From Sipunculus nudus (lineage: Eukaryota > Annelida > Sipuncula > Golfingiida > Sipunculidae), in the NCBI GenBank assembly GCA_026874595.1, contig CM049317.1, forward strand, positions 40,762,401 to 40,826,400: DNA of 64,000 bases, in the 5' to 3' direction. A program made the translations under genes and the position numbers. This document shows, piece after piece, positions 58,094 to 64,000 of this stretch. Under the pieces are notes generated by a model. It saw nothing but the letters and a program-made list of their open reading frames with translations, searched no databases and had not been told where the DNA came from. The stretch's first letter is position 1. The number at the start of each line of letters is the position of its first letter.

Positions 58094-61000
58094 TTAATGA
58101 AGCTTTGTAAAACGCTTCTTTCGCAATTTTAATCGGCCATTTTTGCACAAAACACGATCTTGTATAACGCGAAAACCGAGCTGATTTCGGCGAAAACGAC
58201 GTTTGTAACAGGTGCTCATTGGCCTAATGAAGCTTCGAAAACGCTTGTTTCGCATTTTAAATCGGCCATTTTTGCATAAAACACGATCTTGTATTACGCG
58301 AAAACCGAGCTTATTTCGGCGAAAACGACGTTTGTAAGAGGTGCTAAATGGCCTAATGAAGCTTCTAAAAGGCTTCTTTCGCAATTTAAATCGGCCATTT
58401 TTGCACAAAACCATTCTTGTATTACGCGAAAACCGAGCTAATTTCGGCGAAAAGTACGTTGGTAACAAGTTCTAAATGGCTTAATGAAGATTCTAATAGG
58501 CTTCTTTCTCAATTTAAATCGGCCAGTTTTGCACAAAACACAATCTTGTATTACGCGAAAACCGAGCTGATTTCGGCGAAAAAGACGTTTGTAACAGGTT
58601 CTAAATGGCACAATGAAACTTCTAAAACGCTTCATTTGCAATTTAAATTGGTAATTTTTGCACAAAACACGATCTTGTATTACGCGAAAACCGAGCTGAT
58701 TTCGGCGAAAACGACGTTTGCAACATGTTTTAAATGGCCTGATAAAGCTTGTAAAATGCTTCTTTCGCAATTTTAATCGGCCATTTTTGCACAAAACACA
58801 ATCTTGAATTACGCGAAAACCGAGCTGATTTCGGCAAAAACGACGTTTGTAAGAGGTGCTAAATGGCCTAATGAAGCTTTTAAAAGGCTTCTTTCGCAAT
58901 TTAAATCGGCCATTTTTGCACAAAACCATTCTTGTATTACGCGAAAAGCGAGCTGATTTCGGCGAAAAGTACGTTGGTAACAAGTTCTAAATGGCTTAAT
59001 GAAGATTCTAATAGGCTTCTTTCTCAATTTAAATCGGCCAGTTTTGCACAAAACACGATCTTGTATTACGCGAAAACCGAGCTGATTTCGGCGAAAAAGA
59101 CGTTTGTAACAGGTTCTAAATGGCACAATGAAACTTCTAAAACGCTTCATTTGCAATTTAAATTGGTCATTTTTGCACAAAACACGATCTTGTATTACGC
59201 GAAAGCCGAGCTGATTTCGGCTAAAACGACGTTTGTAACAGGTGCTAAATGGTGTAATGAAGCTTCTAAAACGCTTCTTCCGCAGTTTAAAATTGGCCAT
59301 TTTTGCACAAAACACAATCTTGTATAATGCGAAAACTGAGCTGATCTCGGCGAAAACGACGTTTGTAACAGGTGCTAAATGGCCTAATGAAGCTTCTAAA
59401 ACGCTTGTTTTGCAATTTAAATCGGCCATTTTTGCACAAAACACGATCTTGTATTACGCGAAAAACCAAGCTGATTTCGGCAAAAACGACGTTTGTTACA
59501 GGTTCTAAATGGCGTAATGAAGATTCTAAAACGCTTCTTTCGCAATAGAAATCGGTCATTTTTGCACAAAACACAATCTTTTATTACTCAAAAACCCAGT
59601 TGATCTCTGCGAAAACGACGTTTGTAACAGGTGCTAAATGGCTTAATGAAGCTTTGTAAAACGCTTCTTTCGCAATTTAAATCGGCCATTTTTGCATAAA
59701 ACACGATCTTGTATTACGCGAAAACCGAGCTGATTTCGGCGAAAACGACGTTTGTAACAGGTGCTAATTGGCCTAATGAAGCTTCGAAAACGCTTGTTTC
59801 GCATTTTTAATCGGCCATTTTTGCATTAAACACGATCTTGTATTACGCGAAAACCGAGCTGATTTCGGCGAAAACGACGTTTGTAACAATGTCTAAATGG
59901 CCGAATGAAGCTTCTAAATCGCTTGTTTTGCAATTTAAATCGGCCATTTTTGCACAAAACACGATCTTGTGTTACGCGAAAACCAAGCTGATTTCGGCAA
60001 AAACGACGTTTGTAACAGGTGCTAAATGCTGTAATGAAGCTTCTAAAACGCTTCTTTCGCAATAGAAATCGGCCATTTTTGCACAAAACACAATATTTTA
60101 TCACTCGAAAACCGAGCTGATCTCGGCGAAAACGACGTTTGTAACAGGTGCTAAATGGCTTAATGAAGCTTTGTAAAACGCTTCTTTCGCAATTTTAATC
60201 GGCCATTTTTGCACAAAACACGATCTTGTATAACGCGAAAACCGAGCTGATTTCGGCGAAAACGACGTTTGTAACAGGTGCTCATTGGCCTAATGAAGCT
60301 TCGAAAACGCTTGTTTCGCATTTTAAATCGGCCATTTTTGCATAAAACACGATCTTGTATTACGCAAAAACCGAGCTGATTTCGGCAAAAACGACGTTTG
60401 TAAAAGGTGCTAATTGGCCTAATGAAGTTTCGAAAATGCTTCTTTCGCAATTTAAATCGGCCATTTTTGCACAAAACCATTCTTGTATTACACGAAAACC
60501 GAGCTGATTTCGGCGAAAAGGACGTTGGTAACAAGTTCTAAATGGCTTATAGAAGATTCAAATAGGCTTCTTTCTCAATTTAAATCGGCCAGTTTTGCAG
60601 AAAACACGATCTTGTTTTACGCGAAAACCGAGCTGATTTCGGCGAAAAGGACGTTTGTAACAGGTTCTAAATGGCTAAATGATGCTTTCTAAAACGCTTC
60701 TTCCGCATTTTAAATCGGCCATTTTTGCACAAAACACAATCTTTTATAATGCGAAAACCGAGCTGATCTCGGCTAAAACGACGTTTGTAACAGGTGCTAA
60801 ATGGTGTAATGAAGCTTCTAAAATGCTTCTTCCGCATTTTAAATCGGCCATTTTTGCACAAAACACAATCTTTTATCACTCGAAAACCGAGCTGATTTGG
60901 GCGGAAACGACGTTTAAACAGGTTCTAAATGGCCTAATGAAGCTTCAAAAACGCTTGTTTCGTAGTTTAAATCGATATTTTTGAACAAAACACGAGTTCA

Positions 61001-62643
61001 AATCGACCATTTTTGTACAAAACACGATCTTGCATCACGCGAAAACCGAGCCGATTTCGGAGAAAACATCGTTTGTAACTGGCTGTAAATAGTCTATTGA
61101 AGCTTCCTAAACGCTTCTTTAGCACTTTAAAACATTCCTTTTTGCGCAAAAGACGAGCAGGGAGTACTCGAAAACCGAGCTCATTTTGGAGAAAACGACA
61201 TTTGTAACTGGTTCTAAATGGCCTAATGAAGCTTCTAACACTCTTATTTTGCAATTGTAATGGGCCATTTTTGCATAAAACACGATCTTGTATTACGCGA
61301 AAACCGAGCTGATTTCGGCGAAAACGACGTTTGTAAGAGGTGCTAAATGGCCTAATGAAGCTTTTAAAAGGCTTCTTTCGCAATTTAAATCGGCCATTTT
61401 TGCACAAAACCATTCTTGTATTACGCGAAAAGCGAGCTGATTTCGGCGAAAAGTACGTTGGTAACAAGTTCTAAATGGCTTAATGAAGATTCTAATAGGC
61501 TTCTTTCTCAATTTAAATCGGCCAGTTTTGCACAAAACACGATCTTGTATTACGCGAAAACCGAGCTGATTTCGGCGAAAAAGACGTTTGTAACAGGTTC
61601 TAAATGGCACAATGAAACTTCTAAAATGCTTCATTTGCAATTTAAATTGGTCATTTTTGCACAAAACACGATCTTGTATTACGCGAAAGCCGAGCTGATT
61701 TCGGCTAAAACGACGTTTGTAACAGGTGCTAAATGGTGTAATGAAGTTTCTAAAACGCTTCTTCCGCAGTTTAAAATTGGCCATTTTTGCACAAAACACA
61801 ATCTTGTATAATGCGAAAAATGAGCTGATCTCGGCGAAAACGACGTTTGTAACAGGTGCTAAATGGCCTAATGAAGCTTCTAAAACGCTTGTTTTGCAAT
61901 TTAAATCGGCCATTTTTGCACAAAACACGATCTTGTATTACGCGAAAAACCAAGCTGATTTCGGCAAAAACGACGTTTGTTACAGGTTCTAAATGGCGTA
62001 ATGAAGATTCTAAAACGCTTCTTTCGCAATAGAAATCGGTCATTTTTGCACAAAACACAATCTTTTATTTCTCAAAAACCCAGTTGATCTCTGCGAAAAC
62101 GACGTTTGTAACAGGTGCTAAATGGCTTAATGAAGCTTTGTAAAACGCTTCTTTCGCAATTTAAATCGGCCATTTTTGCACAAAACACGATCTTGTATTA
62201 CGCGAAAACCGAGCTGATTTCGGCGAAAACGACGTTTGTAACAGGTGCTAATTGGCCTAATGAAGCTTCGAAAACGCTTGTTTCGCATTTTTAATCGGCC
62301 ATTTTTGCATTAAACACGATCTTGTATTACGCGAAAACCGAGCTGATTTCGGCGAAAACGACGTTTGTAACAATGTCTAAATGGCCGAATGAAGCTTCTA
62401 AATCGCTTGTTTTGCAATTTAAATCGGCCATTTTTGCACAAAACACGATCTTGTGTTACGCGAAAACCAAGCTGATTTCGGCAAAAACGACGTTTGTAAC
62501 AGGTGCTAAATGCTGTAATGAAGCTTCTAAAACGCTTCTTTCGCAATAGAAATCGGCCATTTTTGCACAAAACACAATATTTTATCACTCGAAAACCGAG
62601 CTGATCTCGGCGAAAACGACGTTTGTAACAGGTGCTAAATGGC
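58094..62643 (+). repeat. Satellite super-block, copy 2 (4,550 bp)
   Basis: Repeats copy 1 in order (55482 corresponds to 60160; 56866 to 61416; 57760 to 62310). It is 128 bp shorter because one whole monomer present at about 55930-56060 is missing at about 60600, offset by one extra T near 60722. The first 200 bp match the start of the 2,612-bp block rather than the 2,066-bp block, so the copy boundary was made by unequal exchange. Confidence 0.85.
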
Positions 62644-64000
62644 TTAATGAAGCTTTGTAAAACGCTTCTTTCGCAATTTTAATCGGCCATTTTTGCACAA
62701 AACACGATCTTGTATAACGCGAAAACCGAGCTGATTTCGGCGAAAACGACGTTTGTAACAGGTGCTCATTGGCCTAATGAAGCTTCGAAAACGCTTGTTT
62801 CGCATTTTAAATCGGCCATTTTTGCATAAAACACGATCTTGTATTACGCAAAAACCGAGCTGATTTCGGCAAAAACGACGTTTGTAAAAGGTGCTAATTG
62901 GCCTAATGAAGTTTCGAAAATGCTTCTTTCGCAATTTAAATCGGCCATTTTTGCACAAAACCATTCTTGTATTACACGAAAACCGAGCTGATTTCGGCGA
63001 AAAGGACGTTGGTAACAGGTTCTAAATGGCACAATGAAACTTCTAAAACGCTTCATTTGCAATTTAAATTGGTAATTTTTGCACAAAACACGATCTTGTA
63101 TTACGCGAAAACCGAGCTGATTTCGGCTAAAACGACGTTTGTAACAGGTGCTAAATGGTGTAATGAAGCTTCTAAAACGCTTCTTTCGCATTTTAAATCG
63201 GCCATTTTTGCACAAAACACAATCTTTTTTAATGCGAAAACCGAGCTGATCTCGGCGAAAACGACGTTTGTAACAGGTGCTAAATGGCGTAATGAAGCTT
63301 ATAAAATGCTTCTTTCGCAATAGAAATCGGCCATTTTTGCAGAAAACACAATCATTTATCACTCGAAAACCGAGCTGATTTGGGCGGAAACGACGTTTTA
63401 AACAGGTTCTAAATGGCCTAATGAAGCTTCAAAAACGCTTGTTTCGCAGTTTAAATCGATATTTTTGTACAAAACACGAGTTTAAATCGACCATTTTTGT
63501 ACAAAACACGATCTTGCATCACGCGAAAACCGAGCCGATTTCGGAGAAAACATCGTTTGTAACTGGCTGTAAATAGTCTATTGAAGCTTCCTAAGCGCAT
63601 CTTTAGCACTTTAAAACATTCCTTTTTGCGCAAAAGACGAGGTAGTACTCGAAAACCGAGCTCATTTGGGAGAAAACGACATTTGTAACTGGTTCTAAAT
63701 GGCCTAATGAAGCTTCTAACACTCTTATTTTGCAGTTGAAATGGGCCATTTTTGCACAAAAAACGATCTTGTATTACGAGAAAACCGAGCTGATTTGGGC
63801 GGACGAGCTCATATCGGCAAAAACGACGTTTGTAACTGGTTCTATATTGCGTAATGAAGCTTCTTAAATGCTTCTTTCGCAGTTTAGAAAGGCCATTTTT
63901 GCACAAAACACGATCTTGTCTTGCGCAAACCCGTGCTGATTTCGGGAAAAAAGACGTTTGTAACAGATGCTAAATGGCCTAATGAAGCTTCTAAAATGCT
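62644..64000 (+). repeat. Satellite higher-order block, partial at window end
   Basis: Starts like 55482 and 60160 but departs after about 63010. It ends in the divergent subtypes with the 32-bp partial duplication (63450-63510) and GGGCGGACGAGCTCATATCGG (near 63800), also found at about 42570, 44460, 45800 and 48970. The array continues beyond the window. Confidence 0.8.

Larger units (their letters stand above)
39843..64000 (+). repeat. Main ~129-bp satellite array (about 187 monomers, runs off the window)
   Basis: Head-to-tail monomers, all in one orientation. A common monomer reads GAAAACCGAGCTGATTTCGG, CGAAAACGACGTTTGTAACA, GGTGCTAAATGGCCTAATGA, AGCTTCTAAAACGCTTCTTT, CGCAATTTAAATCGGCCATT, TTTGCACAAAACACGATCTT, GTATTACGC, 129 bp in all. 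Measured example: GAGCTGATTT at 57661 and 57790. Several subtypes recur in fixed order, for example one with AAGTACGTTGGTAACAAG and CAGTTTTGCAC and one with GGCACAATGAAACTTCT and TTGGTCATTTTT. Monomers at 39.9-41.5 kb are divergent and irregular; those beyond about 46 kb are much more alike. Because 129 is a multiple of 3, frames stay open across many monomers on both strands, which I do not read as coding. Confidence 0.95.

Noticed and set aside
39843-64000. Many open frames of 60-296 codons on both strands of the satellite
   Set aside because: They are frame-preserving consequences of a 129-bp period, occur on both strands at once, begin at arbitrary codons and have no separate promoter or family similarity.
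39843-64000. CRISPR array
   Set aside because: The repeat unit is a contiguous ~129-bp satellite without short repeat/unique spacer alternation, next to LINEs and LTR elements of a eukaryotic genome, with no cas genes.

Overview
The window is eukaryotic repeat-dominated DNA, most likely from a bivalve or other lophotrochozoan invertebrate. Evidence: degenerate L1-like LINEs, two gypsy-type LTR retroelements, dispersed modules carrying the GACCTTGACCTTTGACC-type motif and CAGACAGA tails seen in marine molluscs, long dinucleotide microsatellites, and a large satellite array. I see no convincing host protein-coding gene, no bacterial-style operon, no CRISPR array and no rRNA gene. The species assignment is inference.

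Layout. 1-1176: AT-rich DNA. 1177-2176: a 1.0-kb terminal-inverted-repeat element. 2304-4105: two unrelated LINE remnants on the minus strand. 4110-8770: old dispersed repeats, interrupted at 7401-7839 by a compact TRIM retroelement whose LTRs carry a tRNA-like pol III promoter. 8771-16354: a low-copy tandem array of 1.5-2 kb modules, the last part duplicated again as two 1.44-kb copies. 16672-18500: a minisatellite, then a gypsy integrase remnant and possible LTR. 18568-19000: purine-rich microsatellites. 19430-25508: a degenerate Ty3/gypsy element with integrase placed before reverse transcriptase (Gmr1-like order), tRNA-Pro primer site and CTGT target duplication. 27999-31404: a 3.4-kb TIR-bounded unit with GGTTC-rich ends.

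32381-64000 is a satellite of ~129-bp monomers (about 200 copies, one orientation). Its left edge is divergent and broken by a solo LTR (33689-34479, same family as the Gmr1-like LTR) and by an almost full-length L1-like LINE (34786-39842) with its target duplication. Further right the monomers form higher-order repeats of about 2.1-2.7 kb, and two consecutive super-blocks of 4,678 and 4,550 bp are almost identical. This is the usual picture of a satellite homogenised by unequal exchange in its interior and decaying at its edge.

The elements are layered: mobile elements in older repeats, and the same LTR family both as a full element outside the satellite and as a solo LTR inside it. All retroelement reading frames are broken, so nothing here looks autonomously active.
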